Below are positions 26,600 to 35,601 of a stretch of 64,000 bases of DNA, one piece after another (position 1 is the stretch's first letter; the number at the start of each line of letters is the position of its first letter). A model generated the notes under the pieces. The model made no database searches. It worked only from the letters and a program-made list of their open reading frames with translations, and was not told the origin of the DNA. The stretch comes from BOKV01 sp041739225 (GTDB lineage: Bacteria > Pseudomonadota > Alphaproteobacteria > Rhizobiales > Rhizobiaceae), in NCBI GenBank assembly GCA_041739225.1, contig JBGSOG010000032.1, positions 1 through 64,000 of the forward strand. The letters run 5' to 3'. Position numbers and translations under genes: made by a program.

Positions 26600-27193
26600 G
26601 TGTCTGCATCTGCCGAAAGAACCAGTCAATTGCTAGCCCGCCTGGGTGAAAAGCCGATTGTTTTCGTTGGCATGATGGGCAGTGGCAAGTCAGCCATCGG
26701 CAAGATGGTCGCAGACGAATTGTCCCTGCCGTTTCGTGATTCCGATGCCGAGATCGTTACCGCTGCAGGCATGTCGGTTCCGGAGATTTTCGAAAAATTC
26801 GGCGAAGAACATTTTCGCACCGGCGAAGCCCGCGTCGTTGCCCGCCTTGTTGCCGAGGGGCCAGCCGTGCTGTCGCTGGGCGGCGGCGCTTTCATTGCCG
26901 ACGAGACGCGAGAACTGATCAAGCACAAAGCCGTATCGGTCTGGCTCAAGGCAGACGCCGATCTGTTGCTGTCAAGGGTCATGCGGCGGCCAAAATCGCG
27001 GCCTTTGCTGCAAACTGCCGACCCGCGCCAGACCCTTGCCGATTTGTTGGAAAAACGTTCGCCGATTTATGCGCAGGCCGATATCCACGTGGAATCATCG
27101 CGAATGTCCAAGCGGGAAACCTGCGACGATGTTATCGCAGCGATTGGTCAATCCTTGATGGTTCCGGCCGAGGCTACAGATAAGGAAGAATGA
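26600..27193 (+). CDS. aroK: shikimate kinase
   Basis: Phosphorylates shikimate at the 3-hydroxyl in aromatic amino acid synthesis. P-loop GMMGSGKS at 24-31, the shikimate-binding DSDAEI near 48, and SLGGGAF are all present. Start: GTG at 26600 gives 197 residues, normal for the family; the longer reading to 26480 adds 40 unrelated residues. The stop overlaps the start of aroB, so aroK-aroB are coupled, as in most Proteobacteria. Divergent from xerD and its small upstream gene. Confidence 0.93.
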   Translation: MSASAERTSQLLARLGEKPIVFVGMMGSGKSAIGKMVADELSLPFRDSDAEIVTAAGMSVPEIFEKFGEEHFRTGEARVVARLVAEGPAVLSLGGGAFIADETRELIKHKAVSVWLKADADLLLSRVMRRPKSRPLLQTADPRQTLADLLEKRSPIYAQADIHVESSRMSKRETCDDVIAAIGQSLMVPAEATDKEE

Positions 27194-28296
27194 TGCGCAC
27201 CGTCGACGTCAGCCTTGGCAACCGCAGCTACCAGATATTCATCGCAGATGGATTGCTGCAAAGCGCGGGCGAACGCATTTCCAGCCTTCGTCCGGGAGTT
27301 CGCGTTGCCATTGTGTCAGATGAGACCGTTTTTGGCTTGCACGGTGATGCCCTGATGGCTTCGCTGGATGCTGCCGGAATCGGGCATACCGCCATCATTG
27401 TCCGTCCGGGCGAAGCCAGCAAGTCAATGCCTGTGTTTTCACACGTGGTGAATTCAATTCTTGCCGCAAAACTTGAGCGCAATGACCTGGTGATTGCATT
27501 TGGCGGCGGTGTCATTGGCGACCTCGCAGGTTTTGCTGCATCTGTAGCGCGGCGCGGCATGGATTTTGTCCAGATACCAACCACGCTCCTGGCACAGGTC
27601 GACAGTTCTGTTGGCGGCAAGACGGGCATCAATTGCGCTGAAGGCAAAAACCTGATCGGCACCTTCCACCAGCCGGTTCTGGTGCTGGCTGATACCGGTT
27701 TGTTGCGAACACTTTCGCCCCGTGAATTTCGCGCCGGATATGCCGAGGTAGCCAAGTACGGTTTGATCGACCGGCCGGGCTTTTTCGACTGGCTGGAAGC
27801 CAACCGCTCGGACCTGTTTGCCTTTGGCCCCTCACTTGGGCAAGCTGTTGCCACAAGTTGCGGCGCAAAGGCGGAAGTTGTTGCTGCCGACGAAACGGAA
27901 ACCGGCGCAAGGGCATTGCTCAATCTGGGTCACACATTCGGGCATGCCCTTGAATCAGCGACCGGTTATGACAGTGCCCGTCTGGTACACGGAGAAGGCG
28001 TCTCGATCGGCATGGTGCTTGCCCATGAATTTTCAAACCGGCTGAATTTGTGCGACGCCGACACGGTGGAACGGGTAAAAGATCACTTGGGTTCAATTGG
28101 GTTGCCTGTATCGGTGAAGCAAATTCCCGGAAGCCTGCCAGATGCACAGGGATTGCTGCAATTCATCACCCAGGACAAAAAAGTGAAGCGCGGCAAGCTG
28201 ACTTTCATTTTGACACGTGGCCTTGGTAAATCCTTCATCGCCAACGATGTATCGCCTTCCGAGGTTTTGGGCTTTCTGGAGCGTAAACTGCAATGA
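27190..28296 (+). CDS. aroB: 3-dehydroquinate synthase
   Basis: Converts DAHP to 3-dehydroquinate, the second shikimate step, using NAD and a divalent metal. 368 residues with the NAD loop GGGVIGDLAGF, KTGINCAEGKNLIGTFHQP, and the metal ligands in NLGHTFGHALE and HGEGVSIGM. The start codon is one of two adjacent ATGs (27190 or 27193) preceded by AAGGAAG; either overlaps the aroK stop. Its own stop overlaps the next gene by four bases. Confidence 0.97.
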   Translation: MMRTVDVSLGNRSYQIFIADGLLQSAGERISSLRPGVRVAIVSDETVFGLHGDALMASLDAAGIGHTAIIVRPGEASKSMPVFSHVVNSILAAKLERNDLVIAFGGGVIGDLAGFAASVARRGMDFVQIPTTLLAQVDSSVGGKTGINCAEGKNLIGTFHQPVLVLADTGLLRTLSPREFRAGYAEVAKYGLIDRPGFFDWLEANRSDLFAFGPSLGQAVATSCGAKAEVVAADETETGARALLNLGHTFGHALESATGYDSARLVHGEGVSIGMVLAHEFSNRLNLCDADTVERVKDHLGSIGLPVSVKQIPGSLPDAQGLLQFITQDKKVKRGKLTFILTRGLGKSFIANDVSPSEVLGFLERKLQ

Positions 28297-29558
28297 TTGC
28301 TACCGAATACTGGGTCGTGGCGGGCATATTGCTCGGCCTGATTGCGCTGTCAGCATTCTTCTCCGGCTCCGAAACGGCGCTGACCGCTTCGTCAAAGGCA
28401 AGAATGCATTCGCTGGAGAAGCAGGGCGATGCGCGTGCCAGCATCGTGACTGCATTGTTGGACAAGCGGGACCGGCTGATCGGAGCTTTGCTGATCGGCA
28501 ACAATCTGGTCAACATATCTGCGTCGGCAATCGCGACCTGGCTCTTCCTCAAACTGTTTGGTGAGGCGGGGATCGCCTGGGCGACGCTTGTCATGACCGT
28601 TGTCGTCGTCATTTTTGGCGAAGTGATGCCGAAATCCTGGGCTTATTCCAATGCGGACCGCTTTGCCCTTGCGGTTGCGCCTTTTGTGCGGGCGATCGTT
28701 TGGCTGCTTTCGCCGATTGCCGCGGTAATCGCCTTCATAGTCCGCAGCATTCTGCGCCTGTTCGGATTTCATCTGGATGTTGGCGAATCCATGCTGTCGG
28801 CCCATGAGGAAATCCGCGGCGCGGTCGATTTTCTGGCCCGTGAAGGCTCCGTGGTGAAGGACGACCGCTATCGGCTCGGCGGCATCCTTGACCTGCACGA
28901 GCTTGAAGTTTCCGATGTGATGATCCATCGCACCAAGATGTTGTCACTCAACGCCGGAGAGAGCGCGGAATTGTTGATCCGGCAAGTTACAGACAGCCCC
29001 TACACCCGTATGCCGGTTTGGCGCGACGATCCGGAAAACATCATCGGCATTGTGCATGCCCGCGACGTGCTGCGCTTTATTGCCAACCATGATGATTTGG
29101 GCAAGTTCGACATCATGAAGCTGGCGGGGAAGCCGTGGTTTGTTCCGGAAAACACTTCGCTTCAGGACCAGCTCAATGCCTTCTTGCGGCGCAAGGCCCA
29201 CATTGCCGTTGTTGTTGACGAATATGGCGAAGTGAAAGGCATCGTCACGCTTGAAGACATTCTGGAAGAAATCGTCGGGGAGATTTCAGACGAGCATGAT
29301 GTCGATGTGGCAGGATTGCAGACACAGGCCGATGGCTCCGTCATCCTGGATGGCTCGGTACCTATCCGCGACATCAACCGGGCGCTGGATTGGGAGCTGC
29401 CGGACGAGGAGGCCACCACCATCGCCGGACTGGTCATTCACGCTGCGCAAATGATCCCGGACGAGAAACAATCCTTCACCTTCTACGGCAAGCGCATCAT
29501 TGTCATGCGTCGCGAGAAAAACCGGATCACCAAGCTGCGCATTCGCAACCAAACTTAA
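28293..29558 (+). CDS. HlyC/CorC (CNNM) family transporter
   Basis: Membrane protein of 421 residues: CNNM/DUF21 domain with about four hydrophobic segments (1-165; GSETALTASSKARM and GNNLVNI motifs), two CBS domains (SDVMIHRTKMLSLNAGES and AHIAVVVDEYGEVKGIVTLEDILEEIVGEI) and a C-terminal CorC/HlyC transporter-associated domain (DGSVPIRDINRALDWELPDE). Family members export or sense magnesium and cobalt. It overlaps aroB by ATGA, a link between shikimate genes and this transporter that is conserved in Hyphomicrobiales. Its stop overlaps that of bolA within TTAA. Confidence 0.92.
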   Translation: MIATEYWVVAGILLGLIALSAFFSGSETALTASSKARMHSLEKQGDARASIVTALLDKRDRLIGALLIGNNLVNISASAIATWLFLKLFGEAGIAWATLVMTVVVVIFGEVMPKSWAYSNADRFALAVAPFVRAIVWLLSPIAAVIAFIVRSILRLFGFHLDVGESMLSAHEEIRGAVDFLAREGSVVKDDRYRLGGILDLHELEVSDVMIHRTKMLSLNAGESAELLIRQVTDSPYTRMPVWRDDPENIIGIVHARDVLRFIANHDDLGKFDIMKLAGKPWFVPENTSLQDQLNAFLRRKAHIAVVVDEYGEVKGIVTLEDILEEIVGEISDEHDVDVAGLQTQADGSVILDGSVPIRDINRALDWELPDEEATTIAGLVIHAAQMIPDEKQSFTFYGKRIIVMRREKNRITKLRIRNQT

Positions 29559-29830
29559 ATTGCCGCTTCCTGCGGCGTTTTGGCATCAATGGCCAAGGCA
29601 TGAAGTCCGGCGGCAATTGCCTTTGCGGCGACGGCATTGATCGCCCGGTGTCGCTCAACCCGCGTCATCGCCGTGAAAGCATCGGAGACAATCTTGATCC
29701 GCAGATGGCTTTCGCCGGTCCCGTCATGGTGCCCGTGGCCCGCATGCAGATGGCTTTCATTGATCACCTCGAGCAAAACCGGCGAAAATGTCCGCCGCAG
29801 CTCGGTTTCCAGTTCGACAGAGTATCCCAT
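29555..29830 (-). CDS. BolA family protein
   Basis: A 91-residue BolA-like protein with HLHAGHGHHDGTGESHLRIKIVSDAF (split helix-turn-helix-like KH fold) and RHRAINAVAAKAI. BolA proteins pair with monothiol glutaredoxins in iron-sulfur cluster trafficking or act as regulators. The His-rich HAGHGHH segment contains the likely cluster-ligand His. It converges on the CNNM gene with stop codons sharing three bases, and is divergent from the J-domain gene. Confidence 0.93.
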   Translation of the reverse strand: MGYSVELETELRRTFSPVLLEVINESHLHAGHGHHDGTGESHLRIKIVSDAFTAMTRVERHRAINAVAAKAIAAGLHALAIDAKTPQEAAI

Positions 29831-29952
29831 GCGATGGCCATCCTGCGTTAGCCTGAATCAAAATTTGCGAAGCGCTTAACCGGTCCTTCTGCGGAGACAT
29901 CTCTTGAATGTCAATTCTTGTTCGAAACGTCACAAGGCCCCATAATCGCGCC

Positions 29953-30567
29953 ATGGATTTCAAATCAAAATATTTCGACAAAATTCGCGTCCGCAAGGGA
30001 AAGCCGGCAGCCACCGCTGTTCAGCCGACCAAGGCCGTTTGCCAATGGGAAGGATGCGAAGCTCCAGCAACGCACAAAGCTCCCATGGGTCGCAACTTTG
30101 AGGGCCAGTACCTCAATTTCTGCCATCCGCATGTGACCGAGTACAACAAGACCTACAACTATTTCTCGGGTCTTGATGATGATTCAGTCGCGCGTTTCCA
30201 AAAGGATGCGCTGACCGGCCATCGCCCGACATGGACAATGGGCGTCAACAAATGGGGCGGTGAAGTGCCCCTGACCGGCGGCGCCGAGCCGGGAGCTGGT
30301 GCCGAGGCGCGTATCCGGGCCCGCATTTCCGGTGCGCGCCAACAGCCCAATGCGGCCGGGCGCAAATTGCGAACACTCGAGCGAAAGGCGTTCGATGACC
30401 TTGGTTTGCCGCATTCTGCCACACCCGATGTGGTCAAGGGGCGTTACAAGGAACTTGTCAAACGACACCATCCCGATGCAAATGGTGGTGACCGAAGCTC
30501 GGAAGAACGGCTTCGCACGATCATCCAGGCTTACAAATATCTCAAGCAAACAGGTTTTGCAGACTGA
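29953..30567 (+). CDS. J-domain protein with N-terminal Cys/His motif
   Basis: A 204-residue DnaJ-like co-chaperone. Residues 30-60 carry Cys30, Cys35, Cys57 and His58/His60 (CQWEGC ... FCHPH), a probable metal site. The C-terminal J domain (about 145-204) holds the invariant HPD at 173-175, flanked by YKELVKR and a short last helix. Such proteins lie between bolA and cobS in Hyphomicrobiales. The client is unknown. The ATG at 29953 gives the usual start; no clear ribosome site is seen, and an ATG 45 bases earlier is in frame. Confidence 0.85.
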   Translation: MDFKSKYFDKIRVRKGKPAATAVQPTKAVCQWEGCEAPATHKAPMGRNFEGQYLNFCHPHVTEYNKTYNYFSGLDDDSVARFQKDALTGHRPTWTMGVNKWGGEVPLTGGAEPGAGAEARIRARISGARQQPNAAGRKLRTLERKAFDDLGLPHSATPDVVKGRYKELVKRHHPDANGGDRSSEERLRTIIQAYKYLKQTGFAD

Positions 30568-30660
30568 ACCCGCAACGCCTACTGTCTGATGAATGCCCGC
30601 AAGGGACAGCACGGCAGGCGGCAAAACACCAGCCAGGCCAAAGGGCCGGAGGAAATCCGA

Positions 30661-31629
30661 ATGACTGAGTCCATGCCGGACACGAAACTGTCGGTCCGGA
30701 AAATATTCGGAATAGACAGCGACTTGATGGTGCCCGCCTACAAGGAGCGCACCGAGCACGTTCCCGAAGTCGATCAAGACTACCTGTTCGACAAGATGAC
30801 AACCATTGCGATTCTCGCGGGATTTGCCCACAATCGCCGTGTGCTAGTTTCCGGCTACCACGGAACGGGCAAATCGACGCACATTGAGCAGGTTGCTGCC
30901 CGGCTGAACTGGCCTTGCGTGCGCATCAACCTTGACAGCCATGTTTCGCGTATCGATCTGGTCGGCAAGGATGCCATCGTCGTCAAGGACGGGATGCAGA
31001 TCACCGAGTTTCGCGACGGCATTCTGCCATGGGCTTATCAGCACAACATCGCATTGGTTTTTGACGAGTATGATGCCGGGCGCCCGGACGTCATGTTCGT
31101 GATCCAGCGTGTTCTGGAATCATCAGGCCGCCTGACATTGCTCGACCAGAGCAGGGTCATTCGTCCGCACCCGGCTTTCCGGTTGTTTGCAACAGCAAAC
31201 ACCATAGGCCTTGGTGATACCACCGGCCTTTACCACGGAACACAGCAGATCAACCAGGCACAGATGGACCGCTGGTCGCTTGTCACCACGCTCAATTACC
31301 TGCCCCACGACAATGAAGTGGACATTGTTGTTGCCAAGGTAAAAAGCCTCAACACCAAGGAAGGTCGTGAGAGGGCTTCCAGGATGGTGCGCATTGCCGA
31401 CATGACGCGCAATGCATTCATCAACGGCGACATCTCCACCGTGATGAGCCCGCGAACCGTGATCACGTGGGGCGAGAATGCCGACATTTTCGGCGATCTC
31501 GGCTTTGCGTTCCGCGTCACCTTCCTCAACAAGTGCGACGAGCTGGAACGCCCGGCTGTCGCCGAGTTTTACCAGCGGGTGTTTGGCGAGGAACTCAAAG
31601 AGTCAGCTGCCAACCTCGTTTTGGCCTGA
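30661..31629 (+). CDS. cobS: cobaltochelatase subunit CobS
   Basis: AAA+ ATPase subunit of the aerobic cobalt chelatase, which with CobT and CobN inserts cobalt into hydrogenobyrinate a,c-diamide. 322 residues; Walker A GYHGTGKS at 65-72, Walker B ALVFDEYDAG, sensor ATANTIGLGD. Start: ATG at 30661 with GGAGGAAA six bases upstream. cobT follows 12 bases later. No other cobalamin gene is in the window; cobN is expected elsewhere. Confidence 0.96.
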   Translation: MTESMPDTKLSVRKIFGIDSDLMVPAYKERTEHVPEVDQDYLFDKMTTIAILAGFAHNRRVLVSGYHGTGKSTHIEQVAARLNWPCVRINLDSHVSRIDLVGKDAIVVKDGMQITEFRDGILPWAYQHNIALVFDEYDAGRPDVMFVIQRVLESSGRLTLLDQSRVIRPHPAFRLFATANTIGLGDTTGLYHGTQQINQAQMDRWSLVTTLNYLPHDNEVDIVVAKVKSLNTKEGRERASRMVRIADMTRNAFINGDISTVMSPRTVITWGENADIFGDLGFAFRVTFLNKCDELERPAVAEFYQRVFGEELKESAANLVLA

Positions 31630-31641
31630 CGGCGGCACACA

Positions 31642-33549
31642 ATGAGCGGGCCCGGCAGCAACAGCAAGAAAGTACCGTCCAAGGTGCCGGATTTCGAGCC
31701 GCTGAAAAGGGCGGTTTCGACCTGCGTTCGTGCAATTGCCGGAACGCAGGCGCTGGAAGTGGCATTCTCCACTGACAAGCCCGGCATGGCCGGAAATGCG
31801 GTGCGCCTGCCAGAGCCTGGAAAGCGGCTGACCAGCGAACAACTCGCTGTTACCCGTGGAGTCGGCGATTCATTGGCACTTCGCCATGCCTGCCACAACT
31901 CGACCATCCATGCCCGCTATTTGCCAACCGGTCGCAATGCACGCGCCATCTTCGATGCCGTTGAACAGGCCCGCGTCGAAGCAATCGGCTCGCGCAACAT
32001 GGAAGGCGTTGCCCGCAATATTTCCTCAATGCTCGAGGACAAATACTCAAAAGCCAATTACCAAAACGCGCTCGACCGCGGCGAAGCCCCGCTGGAGGAA
32101 GCCGTTGCCATGGTGGTGCGGGAGAAACTGACCGGCATTGCCGTACCCAAAAGCGCCGAAAGTTTTGTCGATTTGTGGCGCAGCTTTATCGAGCAAAAAG
32201 GCGCGCAGACACTGGCTGCCCTTGATGGCGACCTCGCCGATCAGGCAGCTTTTGCCAAGGCAACGCGCTCTCTGATCGCCTCGCTCGACATGGCGGACGA
32301 GCTCGGCGAGACCGATCCGGACGACCCGCAGGACGAAGCAAACGACGACCAGCCGCAGGACGACGGCCAGGAAAACCAGAGCGAGAGCGAGGAATCAACG
32401 GGCGAGGATGATTCGCAGCCAGAGGAATCAGACGAGACCTCGGACGAACAGCAGCAAGGCGAAATGGAAGCGGCCGATGCCACTTCGGAAGAATATTCCG
32501 AAGAAGATGACGTTGATGCCGAGACGCCCGGCGAATCCTGGCGGCCGGAACTGCCGTTCTCAAATCTGCCGCCAGACAGCGACTACAAGGTTTTCACCGG
32601 CGAACATGACGAAATTGTCGATGCGCAGGATCTGTGCGATGAGGCAGAACTTGATCGCCTGAGGGCATTTCTCGACAAACAACTGGCGCATCTGCAAGGC
32701 GTGGTCGGACGTCTTGCCAACCGCCTGCAGCGCCGCCTGATGGCACAGCAAAACCGTGGCTGGGATTTCGACCTCGAGGAAGGTGTACTCGACACTTCCC
32801 GTCTGCCGCGCATCATCATGGATCCGATGTCCGCGCTTTCCTTCAAGAAAGAACGCGAAACGGTTTTCCGCGACACGGTGGTAACCCTGCTGATCGACAA
32901 TTCCGGTTCGATGCGTGGACGGCCAATCACGGTTGCCGCCACATGTGCCGATATTCTTGCCCGTACACTGGAGCGCTGCGGCGTCAAAGTCGAAATTCTC
33001 GGCTTCACCACAAAGGCCTGGAAAGGCGGACAGTCCCGTGAGGCTTGGCTGCGCGCAGGCAAACCGGCTACGCCGGGCCGGCTCAATGATTTGCGCCACA
33101 TCGTCTACAAAAGTGCTGACGCCCCGTGGCGCCGGGCCCGCCGCAATTTGGGCCTGATGATGCGCGAAGGCTTGCTCAAGGAAAACATCGACGGCGAGGC
33201 ATTGCTGTGGGCGCACTCACGCCTGATGGGGCGCAGTGAGCAGCGGCGCATTTTGATGATGATCTCCGACGGAGCGCCCGTCGATGATTCAACGCTGTCG
33301 GTCAATCCGGGGAACTATCTGGAGCGTCATTTGCGCCACGTGATTGCCGATATCGAAACCCACTCGCCGGTCGAACTCCTTGCCATCGGCATCGGCCATG
33401 ACGTGACCCGCTATTACAAGCGGGCTGTAACCATTGTGGACGCGGAAGAGCTGGCTGGTGCCATGACCGAGCAATTGGCTGGCCTGTTTGCAGAAAACAG
33501 CGGCGGCGGAGCCCATGCCCCGCGTGGGCGACGAGCCGGTAAAAGGTGA
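31642..33549 (+). CDS. cobT: cobaltochelatase subunit CobT
   Basis: Partner of CobS in the cobalt chelatase. 635 residues: N-terminal helical domain (1-215), a long acidic linker rich in Asp/Glu/Gln/Ser (about 220-298) typical of CobT, and a C-terminal von Willebrand A domain whose metal site reads DNSGSM at 419-424. The VWA domain is thought to engage CobN. The stop overlaps the next gene. The acidic linker has codon-level repetition of GAC/GAG but no frameshift. Confidence 0.95.
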   Translation: MSGPGSNSKKVPSKVPDFEPLKRAVSTCVRAIAGTQALEVAFSTDKPGMAGNAVRLPEPGKRLTSEQLAVTRGVGDSLALRHACHNSTIHARYLPTGRNARAIFDAVEQARVEAIGSRNMEGVARNISSMLEDKYSKANYQNALDRGEAPLEEAVAMVVREKLTGIAVPKSAESFVDLWRSFIEQKGAQTLAALDGDLADQAAFAKATRSLIASLDMADELGETDPDDPQDEANDDQPQDDGQENQSESEESTGEDDSQPEESDETSDEQQQGEMEAADATSEEYSEEDDVDAETPGESWRPELPFSNLPPDSDYKVFTGEHDEIVDAQDLCDEAELDRLRAFLDKQLAHLQGVVGRLANRLQRRLMAQQNRGWDFDLEEGVLDTSRLPRIIMDPMSALSFKKERETVFRDTVVTLLIDNSGSMRGRPITVAATCADILARTLERCGVKVEILGFTTKAWKGGQSREAWLRAGKPATPGRLNDLRHIVYKSADAPWRRARRNLGLMMREGLLKENIDGEALLWAHSRLMGRSEQRRILMMISDGAPVDDSTLSVNPGNYLERHLRHVIADIETHSPVELLAIGIGHDVTRYYKRAVTIVDAEELAGAMTEQLAGLFAENSGGGAHAPRGRRAGKR

Positions 33550-34586
33550 TGTCTTCCGGGGCCGGGTGGATCAACATTTGGCCAAGGCGAACCGCACTGG
33601 CCGTGGTAGTGTTTTTCGCGCTGTCTCAAATGACCGCGATCAGCCGAACATCGGCACAGTCGCCGCAAGCAACCATCATTGCTGCCAAAATCCTCAATTT
33701 CCGGCTTTCCGAAACCGGCAAGCGTTTTGGTGCGCTGGAGTTTGTTGGCGGCCTGCAATTGCAATCGGAAACGCGGGGTTTTGGCGGTTTTTCCGGCCTG
33801 CGCCTGCATCCTGACCGCAACCATTTGATTGCCGTCACCGACAAATGCATGGTTCTCGATGCCGTGATTGAGCGCGATATCACCGGCGCCTTGCACGATA
33901 TCACCAAGGCCCTCCTCCGCCCGCTTCCGGCCGGGCGTTCGGGCAAGCCGCTCGCCAAAAACGGCTACTCCGATTGTGAAGCCCTCGATGTGGCTGGTGG
34001 AACAGCTTACATCGCTTTTGAGCGAAACAGCGAGACCGGCAGGTTTTCAATTGCACCTGACGGAACCCTGACAGACTTTGCTCAAATGTCGCCCAAACCT
34101 GGAATTGGCAGGCTGGACCGAAACCGCGGAATTGAGGCGATGGCGTTGTTCCCGCAAGGTTCTGTCTTTGCAGGCGGGTTTCTTTCAATTGCCGAAGAGA
34201 CGCTGGATGCATCGGGAAACCACCGCGCCTTTGCAACGATGCCGGACAAGATTTTCGAATTTGCCGTTGCACGGCGCGATGATTACGCAATCACCGATGC
34301 TGACTTCCTGCCAAATGGCGACCTGGTTTTGCTGGAGCGCCGTTTCGGTTTGCAGGTTGCGCCCGGCATGCGCATCCGCAAAATTGCGGCCGGTGAGATT
34401 GCTGCGAGCAAAACTGTGGATGGCGATGTGCTGCTTGAGGCCGGAATAGCCAACCGGATCGACAACATGGAAGGCATTGATGTGAGCGTCAACGAGATCG
34501 GCGAGACCTTCCTGACGCTGATATCGGATGACAATTTCAACTACTTCCAAAGCACGTTGCTGCTCGAGTTCAAGCTGCTTCAGTAA
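33549..34586 (+). CDS. esterase-like activity of phytase family protein (exported)
   Basis: A 345-residue protein with an N-terminal hydrophobic signal or anchor (about 15-37, ending SAQS). The rest matches the phytase-esterase-like beta-propeller family: GGFSGLRLHPDRNHLIAVTDKC, YSDCEALDVAGGTAYIAFERN, NRGIEAMALFP and NMEGIDVSVNE. The true substrate is unknown. The ATG at 33549 shares one base with the cobT stop; a GTG one codon earlier is possible. Its 3' end overlaps the convergent yhhQ-like gene by seven bases. Confidence 0.85.
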   Translation: MSSGAGWINIWPRRTALAVVVFFALSQMTAISRTSAQSPQATIIAAKILNFRLSETGKRFGALEFVGGLQLQSETRGFGGFSGLRLHPDRNHLIAVTDKCMVLDAVIERDITGALHDITKALLRPLPAGRSGKPLAKNGYSDCEALDVAGGTAYIAFERNSETGRFSIAPDGTLTDFAQMSPKPGIGRLDRNRGIEAMALFPQGSVFAGGFLSIAEETLDASGNHRAFATMPDKIFEFAVARRDDYAITDADFLPNGDLVLLERRFGLQVAPGMRIRKIAAGEIAASKTVDGDVLLEAGIANRIDNMEGIDVSVNEIGETFLTLISDDNFNYFQSTLLLEFKLLQ

Positions 34587-35212
34587 CTCTGCGAGGCGGC
34601 TGGAGCCGACCGTTTCCAAGTCTTCAGGAACGCGCCGTAAGGTGCCAGCATGGCAAACCCGGTGGCGATCTTCACGACAAAATCCCCCAGCGCAAGCACG
34701 ACCCAAAGCGGAGCCTCGCTTGCAAAAAACGGCACAGACATCGCCAGTGAGCCATCGGCGCTGCCTGTCGCAGTGTCGAGAAATGCAAAACCGGCCGCGA
34801 ATGCAATGGTGAAAAACAGGATGGTGTCGAGGGCAGAACCGGCAAGTGTCGATACAAGCGGCGCTTGCCACCAGGCCGCACGTCGCAACCGGTCAAAAAC
34901 CTGTGCATCCACAAGCTGCGCAACCAGAAACGCAGTGCCGGAGGCAATGGCAATGCGGGGCGTCGCCAGAAATATCGAGAGCAGCACTGCAGCAGCAAAG
35001 CCGAAACACACAACCTGCCTTGTCGCACCAAGTCCATGCCTGCGATTGCAAAGATCGGTAACCAGAAATGCGAAAGGATAGGTGAACGCACCATAGGTGA
35101 GCACCTCCGCAAGACCAAAATGATCAAACGGATAGCGGACCAGAACGTTCGATGCGGTCACAACAACCGCCATGGCAAGCATGAATGGGAAAACGCGCGC
35201 AAGCGTAACCAT
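34580..35212 (-). CDS. yhhQ: queuosine precursor transporter (YhhQ/VUT family)
   Basis: Integral membrane protein of 210 residues with about six helices, matching the VUT/DUF165 family that imports preQ0 or preQ1 for queuosine modification of tRNA: YPFAFLVTDLCNRRHG, SGTAFLVAQLVDAQVFD, STLAGSALDTILFFTIAFA and GDFVVKIATGFAMLAPYG. There is no ribosome site; instead the ATG is joined to a compact preQ1-I-like aptamer (listed separately), which fits control by its own substrate. The 3' end overlaps the convergent phytase-like gene by seven bases. Confidence 0.93.
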   Translation of the reverse strand: MVTLARVFPFMLAMAVVVTASNVLVRYPFDHFGLAEVLTYGAFTYPFAFLVTDLCNRRHGLGATRQVVCFGFAAAVLLSIFLATPRIAIASGTAFLVAQLVDAQVFDRLRRAAWWQAPLVSTLAGSALDTILFFTIAFAAGFAFLDTATGSADGSLAMSVPFFASEAPLWVVLALGDFVVKIATGFAMLAPYGAFLKTWKRSAPAASQSY

Positions 35213-35238
35213 TTTTTTATCCTGGGGTATGGCACCAG
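35209..35238 (-). promoter_or_regulatory. preQ1-I-like riboswitch overlapping yhhQ start codon
   Basis: Transcribed 5' to 3', the element has P1 CUGG (35238-35235) pairing with CCAG (35225-35222). The loop contains CCAU (35232-35229) that is complementary to AUGG at the start codon (35212-35209). The run CCCCAG is followed by an A-rich linker GAUAAAAAA. This is the layout of class I preQ1 aptamers (H-type pseudoknot, C-rich P1 3' arm, A-rich tail), and CUGG...CCCCAG resembles the T. tengcongensis aptamer. The gene encodes a queuosine-precursor transporter. The L1/L2 loops are about three bases shorter than usual. Confidence 0.6.
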
Positions 35239-35247
35239 CCTTTGATC

Positions 35248-35272
35248 AAAAGGACATCCGGCCTGCCGGATG
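35248..35272 (-). terminator. terminator of rpmB
   Basis: Eight-pair stem GCATCCGGC-type (35255-35262 with 35265-35272) and a two-base apex loop, followed on the minus strand by CCTTTTG. It lies 27 bases past the rpmB stop and just before the yhhQ leader, so it separates the two transcripts. Confidence 0.65.
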
Positions 35273-35298
35273 CCCCACTAAATTTCAGCAAACAGGCC

Positions 35299-35601
35299 TC
35301 AGGCCGCTGCTGCGACGCTCTCGCTGTGCTTTTTGGCGATCTGCCGCTTGATAAGGCGCGCCTTTGGCGACAATTCGGTATCTGCCGCCTTGGCGAGGAA
35401 TGCATCAAGGCCGCCGCGATGTTCCACCGAACGCAATGCATGGGCAGTGATGCGCATGCGTATGCGCTGGTTGAGCAAATCGCTCATCAGCGTCACATTG
35501 ACCAGATTTGGCAGAAAACGGCGACGCGTCTTGTTGTTCGCGTGGCTGACATTGTTTCCGGACATGACGGCCTTGCCGGTCAGTTCACAGCGCCTCGACA
35601 T
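35299..35601 (-). CDS. rpmB: 50S ribosomal protein L28
   Basis: Large-subunit ribosomal protein of 100 residues: SRRCELTGKAVMSGNNVSHANNKTRRRFLPNL is the L28 signature. A C-terminal extension with KARLIKRQIAKK and an Ala tail is usual in Alphaproteobacteria. Start: ATG at 35601 with AAGGAT seven bases upstream; the longer reading is not conserved. It is monocistronic, with a terminator downstream. Confidence 0.97.
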   Translation of the reverse strand: MSRRCELTGKAVMSGNNVSHANNKTRRRFLPNLVNVTLMSDLLNQRIRMRITAHALRSVEHRGGLDAFLAKAADTELSPKARLIKRQIAKKHSESVAAAA

